Assembly: GCF_007997015.1 (NCBI RefSeq)
Contig: NZ_VOSM01000003.1
Location: 62,001 to 126,000 of the forward strand
Reading direction: 5' to 3'
DNA: 64,000 bases
Source: Lujinxingia vulgaris
GTDB lineage: Bacteria; Myxococcota_A; Bradymonadia; Bradymonadales; Bradymonadaceae
Part shown: piece after piece, positions 25,205-34,574 of the stretch
Numbering within the stretch: the stretch's first letter is position 1
Layout: the number at the start of each line of letters is the position of its first letter
The notes under the pieces: generated by a model
Told to the model about the DNA's origin: nothing
Database searches by the model: none
The model's input: only the letters and a program-made list of their open reading frames with translations
Position numbers and translations under genes: made by a program

Positions 25205-26599
25205 ATGATCAAAGGATTGCTGGAAGGCCAGACGCCCACGGGCACCGAGGTGCTCATCAAGGGTTGGGTGCGCACGCGACGTGACTCCAAGGCCGGGTTT
25301 TCGTTCATCAATGTGCATGACGGCTCGTGTTTTGACGCCATTCAGGTCGTCGCTCCCAAAGAGCTTGAGAATTATGATGAGGAGATTCTCAAGCTGACCG
25401 CCGGCTGCTCCATTGAAGTGCGTGGCGAGTTGGTGGAGTCGAAGGGCAAGGGGCAGTCGGTGGAGGTTCAGGCTGCCAGCATCAAGGTGGTGGGCTGGGT
25501 CGATGATCCGGACACCTACCCGATGGCGCCCAAACGCCACAGCATGGAGCATTTGCGGGCGAACGCGCACCTGCGTCCGCGCACCAACCTCATCGGGGCG
25601 ATCACGCGTGTGCGTCACCGCCTGGCGATGGCGACCCACCGCTACTTTGATGAGCAGGGTTTCTACTGGGTGCACACGCCCATCATCACCGCCTCGGATG
25701 CGGAGGGTGCCGGGGAGATGTTCCGCGTCTCCACGCTCGATATGGCCAACCCGCCGCGCCTGGAGAATGGCGAGGTCGACTTCTCCCAGGACTTTTTCGG
25801 GCGAGAGGCGCACCTGACGGTCTCGGGCCAGCTCAACGTGGAGGCGTACTGCCTGGCGATGAGCAAGGTCTATACGTTCGGTCCGACTTTCCGGGCCGAG
25901 AACTCCAACACGTCGCGCCATCTGGCGGAGTTCTGGATGATCGAGCCCGAGATTGCCTTTGCCGACCTCAACGATGACGCCGACCTGGCGGAAGATTTCT
26001 TGAAGTATCTCTTAAAAGATCTTCTGGACGCGCTGCCGGCGGATATGGATTTCTTCAACAAATTTGTGAAGAAGGGCGTCAAAGACCGCATGGAAGCGCT
26101 GGTGGACTCGAGCTTTGAGCGCATGGATTACACCGAGGCCATCGCGATTTTGGAAAAAGCCGCAGAGAAGGAGAAGTTCGAGTTTCCGGTGAAGTGGGGC
26201 GTGGACCTGCAGTCGGAGCATGAGCGCTTCTTGAGCGAGAAGCACGTCGGCAAGCCGGTGGTCGTGATGAACTACCCGCGTGATATCAAGGCGTTTTATA
26301 TGCGCCAGAATGACGACGGGCGCACCGTCGCGGCGATGGACGTGCTGGCGCCGGGCATTGGCGAGATCATCGGCGGAAGTCAGCGTGAGGAGCGCCTGGA
26401 TGTGCTCGATGCGCGCATTGAGCAGATGGGGCTGCCGAAAGAGAACTACGGGTGGTACCGCGACCTGCGTCGTTACGGGACGGTGCCGCATGCGGGCTTC
26501 GGGCTGGGCTTTGAGCGCCTGATTGCGTACGCGACCGGCGTCGATAACATCCGCGAGGTGATTCCCTTCCCGCGGGCACCGCGCAGCGCTGATTTCTAA
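25205..26599 (+). CDS. asnS: Asparaginyl-tRNA synthetase
   Basis: 464 residues. Class IIb synthetase charging tRNA-Asn. The N-terminal OB anticodon-binding domain ([18 protein letters not shown], about 19-36) is followed by the catalytic core: motif 2 [19 protein letters not shown] (about 230) and motif 3 [15 protein letters not shown] near the end. The Asn form is indicated by [15 protein letters not shown] and the EGAGEMF region. The start has AAAAGG upstream. The gene presence implies direct Asn-tRNA synthesis. A large hairpin terminator follows. The 242-bp divergent gap (24963-25204) shows no gene. Confidence 0.96.
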   Translation: MIKGLLEGQTPTGTEVLIKGWVRTRRDSKAGFSFINVHDGSCFDAIQVVAPKELENYDEEILKLTAGCSIEVRGELVESKGKGQSVEVQAASIKVVGWVDDPDTYPMAPKRHSMEHLRANAHLRPRTNLIGAITRVRHRLAMATHRYFDEQGFYWVHTPIITASDAEGAGEMFRVSTLDMANPPRLENGEVDFSQDFFGREAHLTVSGQLNVEAYCLAMSKVYTFGPTFRAENSNTSRHLAEFWMIEPEIAFADLNDDADLAEDFLKYLLKDLLDALPADMDFFNKFVKKGVKDRMEALVDSSFERMDYTEAIAILEKAAEKEKFEFPVKWGVDLQSEHERFLSEKHVGKPVVVMNYPRDIKAFYMRQNDDGRTVAAMDVLAPGIGEIIGGSQREERLDVLDARIEQMGLPKENYGWYRDLRRYGTVPHAGFGLGFERLIAYATGVDNIREVIPFPRAPRSADF

Positions 26600-26634
26600 A
26601 GCATTGCTTTGGGTTTTGGCTGAAAGTTTGAAGG

Positions 26635-26674
26635 AAAGATGGCGAGCGCTCGCATGGCGAGGCTCGCCATCTTT
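26635..26674. terminator. Hairpin terminator after asnS
   Basis: Perfect 13-bp stem (AAAGATGGCGAGC, 26635-26647, with 26662-26674) and 14-nt loop, ending in three T. It lies 35 bp past the asnS stop. Confidence 0.65.
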
Positions 26675-26745
26675 GATCCGGGAAGACGGCGGTGGTAGCC
26701 ACTACGGGTTAGCGAGAACCTGAGAGGAAGCCGAGGAGTCGAGAC

Positions 26746-29049
26746 GTGGGACGATGGCAGGCGTGGTGGTGTGTGGGAGTTGTGTGGGCTGTGGGATGTT
26801 CCTCGCCATCGACGGAGCCTCAGGAGTCGGACGCGGGTGTCGACGGGCTTCAGGCCACCTGTGAGGCGGCCGGCGGCGACTTCTATGTGCGGCCATCGGC
26901 GACGCTTTGCGTCTTTGGAGAGCGGCAGGGCACTTCGGTGGGGGCCGAGTTTGCGTGTCCGGAGGGATTTCCCAACCGTCTCGGTGACGCCGGGCTGCTT
27001 TTCTGCAACGCCAGCGATGTCTTTCTGATGGAGACCTTGATTGAGATCGACGCGCGTTATCCAGAATGCGTTGATTGTGAGGGGGATGCGGGGGATGTGG
27101 GAGGGGATGCCGACGCCGACGTTGGCGATACGGAAGAGCCGGAGCGCTTCGCCAGCTGCGCGATGCCCGGTGAGCTCGTGTGGGTGGATGGTGTGGCCGA
27201 GGCGGAGGGAAGTTTTGTCGGGACGCCCCCTGACGAGTCGTTGAGCTGCGATGCCAACGCGACGGTCGGGCATGTGTACGCGCTCACGCTCGAGGAGCCC
27301 GGCGACCTGGTGGTGGAGGTTGAGGCCGACGAGGGCACCTTTGTGCCGGCGCTCTCGGTGCGCACGGTCTGCGGGCAGCGCGCGTCATTGCTGCCAGGTT
27401 CGTGTGTGGGGCATCGCGCGCGTCCGGGTCAAAACGCCGCGGTGCTGCTGAGTGCAGAGGCGACAACCTATTATGTGTGGGTGGCGACCCCGGCCGCCGA
27501 GACTGGCACCTATCGACTTCGGGCGAGCTTCAGCGAGCGGGAGGGGGCGCAGCCGCTGGAGAGCTGCGAGGGGTTGCCGGCGGTGACGCTGCGCGAAGGG
27601 GAGCGCCTGGGCTTAGGCGTGAGCGCGCGCGGGCAATTCGAGGTTGGGGGGACGCTCTGCGAACACGAGGCCACCTCACGCGCCGAGCTTCATGTCGATG
27701 TGCAGGCCGACGGGTATTGGACCGTCGATCTTTTGCGTGGCGAGGGGCAGGGTTTTGCCGCGAGGACACGTCAGGTGTGCGGCAGCGCGGAGGGGGAGGT
27801 CTGCGGCGACATCATTGTGGGAGAGCGTCGCCGGAACTTACTTCAGGCGGAGGTGGATGCGGGCATCAAGACGCTCTCGCTTGGCAACCTCCCGAACTCT
27901 TCGCTTCCGGGTTACGGGCTGGAGCTTCGCCATAGCGCGGAGACGGCGGGAGAGAGTTGCGATCGCCCCGAAGTCCTCGACGTGAGCACGCGCGATGAGG
28001 CGGGCGTCTTCGAGGCGGTGATCGCCTCCTCGCTGCTGAGCTACGACGATAACGCGGCTGCGCCGTGCGGCATCAACGGTCGGGACCGGGTCTGGGAGTT
28101 GGAGCTGGAGGAGGCCTCCGATGTGCGCGTGGAGGCGCTGAGCGCGTCAGGTGACCCGCTCAGCGTGACGCTTACGGCGGGGTGTGACGCGCCGGGCTAC
28201 TGCGCGGTGGAGGGCGTGGAGCGCGCCGGGCTGGAGGCTGGAACGTACTATGTACGGGTCGACGGTGATCTCGACGATCCGGCGGCGTTTGATCTGGCGG
28301 TGAGTATCCGTCCGGCGCTTATCGGAGGTAGCTGTGCGGCCCCAGGAGAGCCTGTGGTGCTTTCGCGTGGTGAGCCGGTGGTCGTGAGCCTTCGCGAAGA
28401 TGACGGCCCCTCCGGACTGCTCAGCTGCGCCTCGGAGGCCGCGCGCGACCGCGTGGTGCCGCTCAACCTTGTGGAAGGCGGCGATCTGGCGCTCTCGGTC
28501 ACAGGTGAAGTGTCACTTGAGGGTCTGGTGGTTGAGCATGCCTCAAGCTGTGAGGAGAGCGGGTCTTGTGGGGCGATGGACGGGGGCATCGCCGCGCTGG
28601 AGGCGGGGGATCAGGTCATCAAACTTGGCAGCACCGACGCGGCTCAGGAGGGCGATGTTGAGGTGGAACTTAAACTTCTTAACCCCGGTGAGCGCTGTTT
28701 TGGGGCGCAGCCGCTGGCGTTGAATCAGGACCATGCTCTGACCCTGCAAGGCTATCAGGCTGACGCGGCACCGAGTTGTGCCGGCGCACTTCAGGCAGAC
28801 CGCGCGTTCTCGTTTGAGCTCGACGCGACCAGTACGGTGATTCTGGCGCTTACGCCCGCTGATGTGGAAGATGGTGCGGCGCTGTGGGTGGAGCGCGACG
28901 TTTGTGGACAGTCCCAGGAGTTGAGCTGTGACGCTGCCGACGCTGGTCAGCCGGCCACCCTCGTGTTAGGGGCGCTGCAGCCGGGCATCTACCGGGTCTG
29001 GGTCGGTGGCGATCCGGGCGATTACACGCTTAATATCTCGACGAACTAA
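26746..29049 (+). CDS. Large secreted lipoprotein with PPC-like beta-sandwich repeats
   Basis: 767 residues. GTG start with GAGGAG eight bases upstream. The signal peptide ends at VGC with lipidated Cys18. A Cys-containing domain (about 38-95) is followed by an Asp/Gly-rich linker (GDAGDVGGDADADVGD). Five or six units of about 100 residues then recur, each with a V-LEEPGDL-V-V strand pattern and a TYYVWV or TYYVRV strand ending. These look like bacterial pre-peptidase C-terminal (PPC) domains. There is no catalytic domain, so a structural or binding role outside the cell is likely; no family name can be given. It is followed by the RluA gene after 13 bp, probably on the same transcript. Confidence 0.65.
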   Translation: MGRWQAWWCVGVVWAVGCSSPSTEPQESDAGVDGLQATCEAAGGDFYVRPSATLCVFGERQGTSVGAEFACPEGFPNRLGDAGLLFCNASDVFLMETLIEIDARYPECVDCEGDAGDVGGDADADVGDTEEPERFASCAMPGELVWVDGVAEAEGSFVGTPPDESLSCDANATVGHVYALTLEEPGDLVVEVEADEGTFVPALSVRTVCGQRASLLPGSCVGHRARPGQNAAVLLSAEATTYYVWVATPAAETGTYRLRASFSEREGAQPLESCEGLPAVTLREGERLGLGVSARGQFEVGGTLCEHEATSRAELHVDVQADGYWTVDLLRGEGQGFAARTRQVCGSAEGEVCGDIIVGERRRNLLQAEVDAGIKTLSLGNLPNSSLPGYGLELRHSAETAGESCDRPEVLDVSTRDEAGVFEAVIASSLLSYDDNAAAPCGINGRDRVWELELEEASDVRVEALSASGDPLSVTLTAGCDAPGYCAVEGVERAGLEAGTYYVRVDGDLDDPAAFDLAVSIRPALIGGSCAAPGEPVVLSRGEPVVVSLREDDGPSGLLSCASEAARDRVVPLNLVEGGDLALSVTGEVSLEGLVVEHASSCEESGSCGAMDGGIAALEAGDQVIKLGSTDAAQEGDVEVELKLLNPGERCFGAQPLALNQDHALTLQGYQADAAPSCAGALQADRAFSFELDATSTVILALTPADVEDGAALWVERDVCGQSQELSCDAADAGQPATLVLGALQPGIYRVWVGGDPGDYTLNISTN

Positions 29050-29062
29050 AGGAACACGGCCG

Positions 29063-30019
29063 ATGGCGCATTACCTGTTTACGATCTCTGAGTCCGATGC
29101 TGGCGAGCGTCTCGATAAGGCGCTGACGCGTCTTCTTGACGAGCAGCATCCCGGCGGGTTCTCGCGCAAAAAGACCAAGGCGCTGCTCGACGCGGGCCAG
29201 GTCAAACTCAACGGGCAGGCGCAGCGCATCGCCTCGTTTACGCTCTCGGAGGGGGATCGCCTGGCGGTGGAGGTCGAAAGCTCGGCGAGCAGCGAGGCGT
29301 CGTCGGAGGGGCGATTTGAGCTCGATGCCTCGACGGTGCTTCTGGAAGACGGCGACCTTCTGGTGATCGCCAAACCGGCCGGGCTTCCCAGCCAGGGCAC
29401 CCGCGATCGCAGCCGCGACCACGCGGTGGACGTGGCCAAACGCTACCTGGAGGCGAAGGGTAAGAAGAAGCCATATGTGGCGATTCACCACCGTCTGGAT
29501 GTGGGAACCTCCGGGGTGCTGGCGCTGGTGACGGCGCGTCGCTCCAACAAGGGGATGGCCCGCGCGTTTCGCGAACATCTGGCGCGGAAGACTTACGTGG
29601 CTGTGGCGCGCGCGCTGCGTCCGGAGTTGGAGCGAGAGGTCGGTGAGCGCTGGGAGGTTAAGAACCACCTGGGGCGTGTGGGTGAGCGCCGTCAGGGTGA
29701 GGTTAAGGCCGGTGGGGATTGGGCCGAGACGTCTTTTGTGGTGCGCGAGCGCTGGGGTTCCCTGCACCTGATTGAGGCGCGCCCGCTGACCGGGCGGATG
29801 CACCAGATTCGCGCGCATCTGGCCGAGGGGGGCCTGCCGATTCTGGGCGATAAGGATTACGGCGGCGTGCGTCGGGTGGGCTCGCAGCGCTTTACGCGGG
29901 TGATGCTGCATGCCGAGCGTCTGGAGCTGCCGCACCCGCATAACGGCGATCCGGTGGCGGTGAGTTGCCCCTGGCCGGCGGATTTTCTGGAGGCGCGCGA
30001 GGCCTTCAACGAAGCGTAA
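29063..30019 (+). CDS. RluA family pseudouridine synthase (with S4 domain)
   Basis: 318 residues. Isomerises uridine to pseudouridine in rRNA or tRNA. An N-terminal S4-like RNA-binding domain (about 12-70) precedes the catalytic domain. The catalytic motif HHRLDVGTSG has the nucleophilic Asp at 146, and the RPLTGRMHQIRAHL motif follows. The start at 29063 has AAAGGAA upstream; an in-frame start at 29006 would overlap the lipoprotein gene. The target nucleotide cannot be told from sequence alone. It is one of three RluA-type genes in the window. Confidence 0.92.
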   Translation: MAHYLFTISESDAGERLDKALTRLLDEQHPGGFSRKKTKALLDAGQVKLNGQAQRIASFTLSEGDRLAVEVESSASSEASSEGRFELDASTVLLEDGDLLVIAKPAGLPSQGTRDRSRDHAVDVAKRYLEAKGKKKPYVAIHHRLDVGTSGVLALVTARRSNKGMARAFREHLARKTYVAVARALRPELEREVGERWEVKNHLGRVGERRQGEVKAGGDWAETSFVVRERWGSLHLIEARPLTGRMHQIRAHLAEGGLPILGDKDYGGVRRVGSQRFTRVMLHAERLELPHPHNGDPVAVSCPWPADFLEAREAFNEA

Positions 30020-30075
30020 AACGCGGATTGCGTCCCGGTCGGTGTGCAACCCGGGGTTGAGGCTCGCCGGCTGTA

Positions 30076-31038
30076 TCAGGCTTCGCCGAGCTGCTCTCGG
30101 AGCTCGGCGATGGCGCCGGTGGGGAGGTTGTGGGCCTGGCCCTTTGCGACGTAGTCGTCGAGGAACATGCGGGTCTGAGCGCCGACCTTGGTGAAGTGCA
30201 CCTGCAGGTAGACTTCAAAATTAAAGGGGGGAACGCGCGGGGCGATGCGGGTCAGCAGCTTGACCGTTGCCGGGGTAAGAAGACGCATCGGCAGCGGGGC
30301 GCTTGCGCCCAGTGTGGCCTCCAGAATGGCGCGGATCTGCGACATCGTGGCGACCAACTCCGACAACTTCTCGTCGCGCAGGCGATCGAGGCGCCACCCC
30401 ACGGTCTCCATATGGGCGACGATGGGCATGAGCAGGCCGCTGCCAAAGGCCGCTTTTTCGGCAAGACCACGGACGCTCTTTGAGCTCATATGCCCGCGTT
30501 TGAGGGCGTTGACGATGGGGGTGACGCGGTTGCTCGGCCCCTCAAAGAGCGCCGGCGTCAGCGGCGGAAACCAGTAGGCCGTGCCCGGTTGCGGGCAGGA
30601 CTCGCCAGGGAGCGGGGCCGGGTAGCTCACCGACGTGATCAGTCCGCGCACGATCTGGTCGCGGTCGATGTGTTCGGCGATGATCGCGACGTCGTCGAGC
30701 CCCGGGGTGAGCGTGATCAGGGTGGCGTCGCCGAGCGACCTGGCGAGCGAAGCGAGCCAGGGGCCCTTCAGACCGGTCGAGGGTATGGCGAGGATGACCG
30801 CGTCGAAATGGCCTCGGGGAAGTTCTTCGGCGTCGGTCCAGACCCCGTCCGGGGTGAAGATGGCGTGCTGCTTAAAGTCTCGTCGCCGCTCGTAAAGGCG
30901 ATAGCCGCGGCGAGCGCCTTCGGCATAGCGGGGGCGCACCAGGACATGAACTTCCTCGCCGGCGCGGGCGAGATGAAGTCCGTAGAGTTGTCCGACGCTG
31001 CCGGCACCAACGATCAAGATTCGCAAGGGGGACTCCAT
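30076..31038 (-). CDS. Ketopantoate reductase-like (ApbA/PanE) protein
   Basis: 320 residues. N-terminal Rossmann NADP motif GAGSVGQLYGLHLARAG (about 11-27) and the 6-phosphogluconate-dehydrogenase-like C-terminal domain. PanE makes D-pantoate for CoA synthesis; however, the residues around the catalytic Lys (usually in a short K-x4-N context) are not obvious here (GRLAEKAAFGSGLLMP-type region at about 185). The activity is therefore uncertain. It follows an RluA gene by 14 bp and the yebC gene before it, forming a three-gene operon. The start codon is the Met in SSEMESPLRI; its ribosome binding site is weak. Confidence 0.75.
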   Translation of the reverse strand: MESPLRILIVGAGSVGQLYGLHLARAGEEVHVLVRPRYAEGARRGYRLYERRRDFKQHAIFTPDGVWTDAEELPRGHFDAVILAIPSTGLKGPWLASLARSLGDATLITLTPGLDDVAIIAEHIDRDQIVRGLITSVSYPAPLPGESCPQPGTAYWFPPLTPALFEGPSNRVTPIVNALKRGHMSSKSVRGLAEKAAFGSGLLMPIVAHMETVGWRLDRLRDEKLSELVATMSQIRAILEATLGASAPLPMRLLTPATVKLLTRIAPRVPPFNFEVYLQVHFTKVGAQTRMFLDDYVAKGQAHNLPTGAIAELREQLGEA

Positions 31039-31052
31039 CTCTGAGGACACAT

Positions 31053-31796
31053 TTAAGCGACGAGCGCGCCAAAAGCCGCCGCCCACCCCGGGGCATTGTG
31101 GGCGGGCAGGGCGATGTTGAGGCGCCTGGCGAGCGCGACGAGGTCGTCTGCCAGCGGGGCGATGAGGGGATCTTCGGGGAGGGCGTCGTCGCTCCCGGGG
31201 TTGAAGAGCCCCAGGGCGTGCAGCGCCTGGCGAGGGTGCAGCGCGCAGGGGATGCGGTTGTAGAGCGTCTCCCCGAGCAGGGGGTGCCCCGCGTGTTGAA
31301 GGTGCGCGCGAAGCTGGTGGGTGCGCCCGGTGAGAAGCTCCAGCGCGACCAGGCTGTAGTTGCCATCGGGGCTTGAAGCCCAACGCCATACTCGGGTCTG
31401 CGCGGACTTTCCAGAGGGATGCACATCGACCACCGAGCGCCCCTGCAGCGAGCGTTTGCGCAGGGGCGCGTCGATGAGGCTGCGGGCCTCATCGGGTGTA
31501 CCGTGCACCAGCGCCACATAGATCTTTTTGGCGCTGCGGGTGCCGAGGAGTGTTTGCCCACGCAGGAGCGCGCTCTTTTTTGTGGCGAAGAGGAGCAGCC
31601 CGGTGGTGTCGCGGTCGAGCTGATGCACCGCCCAGACCATGCGCCCGGCCCAGCGCATCGCAAGGGCCTGGGCGCAGTCGGGGTCGTTGAGGGTGCGACC
31701 GGTGCTGGGCAAGCCCGCGGGTTTATCCCAGGCCACCAGACCCCGGTGCTCGGCGACGATGCGCCGGGCGAAGTCGTCGTTGAGTGGGGAAGGCAA
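31053..31796 (-). CDS. RluA family pseudouridine synthase (no S4 domain)
   Basis: 247 residues. Catalytic motif VHQLDRDTTGLLLFA with Asp61 as nucleophile (Gln in place of the usual Arg of HRLD, as in some RluA/TruC-type members), then ALELLTGRTHQLRAHL. There is no S4 domain, as in RluA and TruC proteins that modify tRNA or 23S rRNA. The start is 2 bp past the yebC stop, so translational coupling is likely; the ketopantoate reductase-like gene follows after 14 bp. The C-terminal 60 residues are family-atypical. Confidence 0.88.
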   Translation of the reverse strand: MPSPLNDDFARRIVAEHRGLVAWDKPAGLPSTGRTLNDPDCAQALAMRWAGRMVWAVHQLDRDTTGLLLFATKKSALLRGQTLLGTRSAKKIYVALVHGTPDEARSLIDAPLRKRSLQGRSVVDVHPSGKSAQTRVWRWASSPDGNYSLVALELLTGRTHQLRAHLQHAGHPLLGETLYNRIPCALHPRQALHALGLFNPGSDDALPEDPLIAPLADDLVALARRLNIALPAHNAPGWAAAFGALVA

Positions 31797-31798
31797 TC

Positions 31799-32560
31799 TC
31801 AGCCCTCGGCCTCAAGGGCCTCGGCGACGTCATCGGAGAGCTCGAGGTTGTGGTAGACGTTCTCCACGTCGTCGTCCTCTTCGAGCAGGTCGATGAGCTT
31901 CATGTTGCGCCGGGCGGTGGCCAGGTCGGGGGAGAGGTCGGTCTCGGCGACTTTGGTGATCTCGTCGCTTAAGAAGTCCTCGTAGCCGGCGGCGTTGAGC
32001 GCATCGCGCAGGGTCATGAAGTCGTCGGGACCGCTGGTGATGGTGATGACGCCGTCTTCGACCTCGAAGTCTTCGGCGCCGTTTTCCAGGGCGACCTCCA
32101 TGAGCGCGTCGTTGTTGTCGACCTTCTCCTGTTCAATGCTGATGATGCCCTTGTCGTGGAACATCCAGCCGACGCAGCCATTTTCGCCAAGATTTCCGCC
32201 CTGCTTGCTGAAGAAGTGGCGGATGTTGGCGACGGTGCGGTTTTTGTTGTCGGTGGAGCCTTCGAGCAAGAAGGCCACGCCGCCCGGGCCGTAGCCCTCA
32301 TAGGTGAAGTCGGTGTAGGTGACGCCTTCGAGCTGGCCGGTGGCTTTGAGGATGGCGCGCTCGATGTTGTCGTTGGGCATGTTGGCCGCTTTGGCCTTCT
32401 GAACCCACAGGCGCAGCTCGTTGTTGGTATCAAGATCACCGCCGCCGCGGCGCGCCGCCGAGGAGATCTTTTTGCTCAGGCGGCTAAACACTTTACCGCG
32501 TTTTGCGTCCTGAGCTGCCTTCTTATGTTTGATGTTGGCCCATTTACTATGTCCAGCCAT
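31799..32560 (-). CDS. yebC: YebC/PmpR family protein (translation factor or regulator)
   Basis: 253 residues. Signature MAGHSKWANIKHKKAAQDAK at the N-terminus and GPGGVAFLLEGSTDNKNRT in the middle identify the family; the C-terminal acidic part (LLEEDDDVENVYHNLEL) is typical. YebC proteins were long annotated as transcription regulators; recent work on the family implicates them in translating proline-rich stretches. AAGGAG lies ahead of the ATG. First gene of a likely operon with an RluA gene and a ketopantoate reductase-like gene. Confidence 0.96.
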   Translation of the reverse strand: MAGHSKWANIKHKKAAQDAKRGKVFSRLSKKISSAARRGGGDLDTNNELRLWVQKAKAANMPNDNIERAILKATGQLEGVTYTDFTYEGYGPGGVAFLLEGSTDNKNRTVANIRHFFSKQGGNLGENGCVGWMFHDKGIISIEQEKVDNNDALMEVALENGAEDFEVEDGVITITSGPDDFMTLRDALNAAGYEDFLSDEITKVAETDLSPDLATARRNMKLIDLLEEDDDVENVYHNLELSDDVAEALEAEG

Positions 32561-32607
32561 AAAAGCTCCTTCGGAGGGAAAAGGTGGGTCGGTGCCGAGG
32601 CGGCGGG

Positions 32608-32613
32608 ACTATA
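32608..32613 (-). promoter_or_regulatory. Possible -10 box of the yebC operon
   Basis: TATAGT on the minus strand, giving a leader of about 40 nt to the yebC start. A -35 match is poor. The site lies just before the end of the upstream oxygenase gene (stop at 32632-32634). Confidence 0.35.
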
Positions 32614-32631
32614 ACACCGGGCCCACGGGCG

Positions 32632-33288
32632 CTAAAAGTGGCGAGTGGAGCGCACGCGATACCAGCCGGTGATGCTCAGGCGCTCGGTGTGGGCAGGCAG
32701 GACCTCGTGGTAGAAGCGTGAGCTTAAGAAGGTCACAAGCGTGCCGCCGCGCGGCTCAAGGTCGATGTAGGGCTCCATCTCTGCGCCGTCAAGGTAGAGG
32801 CGCAGCTCACCGCCATCGCCGGGTTGCCAGTTGGGGTTGAGGTAGAGGATGGTGGTGAGCTGGCGTTCGCGGGCGTTGGCGAAGACGTCGATGTGGCGTT
32901 TGTAGAAGGTGCCGGGCGGGTAGAGCGCCAGGTGTCCCTCCCAGTCGACCAGGCCCATCATGGTGGCGCGGTTGATGCGCTGACGAAGTTCATCGAGGGC
33001 GTCGAAGTAGACTTTTTGCGGGGCGCTGAGATGATCGTTGTCCAGCCAGAGGATCCGGTCGCTGCGCACCTGAGGGCAGCGCTGGCGGTTTGTGCCGGTG
33101 CCGATGCGGGCGAACTGAAACTCGCCATCGTCCCAGAGGCGAAGGGTCTCGGCAGCGAGCGCGTGCACCTGGGCGGGGCTCAGAAACCCGGGGACGCAGG
33201 CGTAGCCCTTCTCAATGAGCGCATCTTCGATAGCTTCCGGGGTATCGGGCGAAAGGGCAGAGAGTGCAGGGGAGGCGGGCTGACGCAT
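32632..33288 (-). CDS. 2-oxoglutarate/Fe(II)-dependent oxygenase, prolyl hydroxylase-like
   Basis: 218 residues. Double-stranded beta-helix dioxygenase with Fe ligands His132 and Asp134 (YKRHIDVF) and His194 (FYHEVLPA), and Arg203 (TERLSITGWYR) binding 2-oxoglutarate. The order and the SITGWYR ending match the PHD/SM-20-like group. In Pseudomonas a related enzyme hydroxylates elongation factor Tu, so a protein-hydroxylase role is plausible here but unproven. The gene stands between the yebC operon and a divergent amidotransferase. A promoter candidate lies about 100 bp upstream. Confidence 0.88.
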   Translation of the reverse strand: MRQPASPALSALSPDTPEAIEDALIEKGYACVPGFLSPAQVHALAAETLRLWDDGEFQFARIGTGTNRQRCPQVRSDRILWLDNDHLSAPQKVYFDALDELRQRINRATMMGLVDWEGHLALYPPGTFYKRHIDVFANARERQLTTILYLNPNWQPGDGGELRLYLDGAEMEPYIDLEPRGGTLVTFLSSRFYHEVLPAHTERLSITGWYRVRSTRHF

Positions 33289-33388
33289 GGGCGACGCTCG
33301 GTGTCAGGGGGCCGCGGTGGCCGGTCGTGGGGCGATAGAGACCTCGGGCTGTGTACGAAAAATTTGCAGCGTGGAATCGCGGGAGAAA

Positions 33389-33417
33389 ACGCTACGCACC
33401 GTGTGAAATTCGGTCAA
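33389..33417 (-). promoter_or_regulatory. Possible sigma70-type promoter of the 2OG oxygenase gene
   Basis: On the minus strand TTGACC (33412-33417), 17 bp, TAGCGT (33389-33394), about 100 bp before the start. The 393-bp gap 33289-33681 otherwise holds only short inverted repeats (such as CTCCGG/CCGGAG at 33593-33617) and no gene or RNA I can recognise. Confidence 0.4.
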
Positions 33418-33681
33418 TGAAAAGCAGCGATTCCGCAGAGATATTGCAGGGATCGGAGGAAAATTCTCGCCAGAGGTCGCTGCATGTAGGAGGCCGGCAT
33501 GAGCGCGTGAGATGACGCGTGGCGAGGCCGGACGGGTTGAGGTGCTCGCGGGAGTGCAGCAGACTGCCGGGATGTTGAGCGAGCACGGGTGCCTCCGGAG
33601 CGTAATTCGCGCCGGAGTTGCACTGCTGACGATACCCGCTGGCGAGTTTTGCAGGCGCGCCACGATGTTTCAGGAGATTTC

Positions 33682-34479
33682 ATGTCTGACCCGACGTCCC
33701 GACCGCTACATATTGGTGTGAGCGCCAACTGGCTGCACGCTGATCCCACGCGCGTCATCTACAACGGTCGTCCGCTGCTCTATGTGGAGCAGTCGATGAG
33801 CGACTGGTTTCTGGCCGCCGGCGCGCTTCCGCTGATGCTGCCGGCGCCTGGCCCTGAGTGTGAGGCTGCGGTCGATGCCACGCAGATGGTCGCTGCCCTC
33901 GACGCGCTGGTCATCGCGGGAGGGGCCGATGTGTGGCCGGGTAGCTATGGCGAGCGTGCGTTGCAACCGGAGTGGGAGGGCGACCGGCTGCGCGATGAGG
34001 CGGAGATCGCCCTCGTGCACGCCGCGCTTGAGCTGGATGTGCCGGTGCTCGGGATCTGCCGTGGCCATCAGGTGCTCAACGTGGCCCTGGGCGGCACGCT
34101 CTTTCAGGATATCGCCACCCAGGTGGAGGGTGCGCTCACCCACCGTGATGCGGAGCGCTATGCGCGAAACTCCCACGCGGTCACGCTGGTTAAGGGAGGC
34201 TACCTCCACGGGCTCTACGGAGAGGAGCGGGCGCAGATCAACAGCGTGCACCATCAGGCCGTTAAAGATCTGGCCCCCGGGTTGGTCGTGACCGCACGCT
34301 CGACCACCGATGGCATCATTGAGGGCGTGCGACTCGAAGATGGCAGCGAGCGCTGGGCGGTGGGCGTGCAGTGGCACCCGGAGTTTCAGCGTCCGGAACA
34401 GACCGAGCTGCTTCCCACGGCGCCCTTGATGAACGACTTTCTGGAGGCCGCGCGCCGGCGAGCGATGGGTCGGTCGTAG
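33682..34479 (+). CDS. Gamma-glutamyl-gamma-aminobutyrate hydrolase family amidotransferase (PuuD-like)
   Basis: 265 residues. Class I glutamine amidotransferase fold with nucleophile Cys126 in GICRGHQVLN and the His232/Glu234 pair (QWHPEF). PuuD-type enzymes release GABA from gamma-Glu-GABA in putrescine breakdown; other members act on related gamma-glutamyl compounds. No putrescine genes are nearby, so the substrate is not established. The AGGAG site at 33672-33676 fixes the start at 33682. Next gene is trmL after 95 bp. Confidence 0.88.
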   Translation: MSDPTSRPLHIGVSANWLHADPTRVIYNGRPLLYVEQSMSDWFLAAGALPLMLPAPGPECEAAVDATQMVAALDALVIAGGADVWPGSYGERALQPEWEGDRLRDEAEIALVHAALELDVPVLGICRGHQVLNVALGGTLFQDIATQVEGALTHRDAERYARNSHAVTLVKGGYLHGLYGEERAQINSVHHQAVKDLAPGLVVTARSTTDGIIEGVRLEDGSERWAVGVQWHPEFQRPEQTELLPTAPLMNDFLEAARRRAMGRS

Positions 34480-34574
34480 TTGGGGCGCTGAGCGCGGTGT
34501 GTTACCTTCCGCAACATCTGCACGACGCGCTGCGTAATCGGCGCGATCGGGATTCAACACAGAAGAGGCTGTTT

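Noticed and set aside
33289..33681. RNA gene or riboswitch in the 393-bp gap before the amidotransferase gene
   Set aside because: No tRNA T-loop motif, no known riboswitch core; only short inverted repeats are visible.
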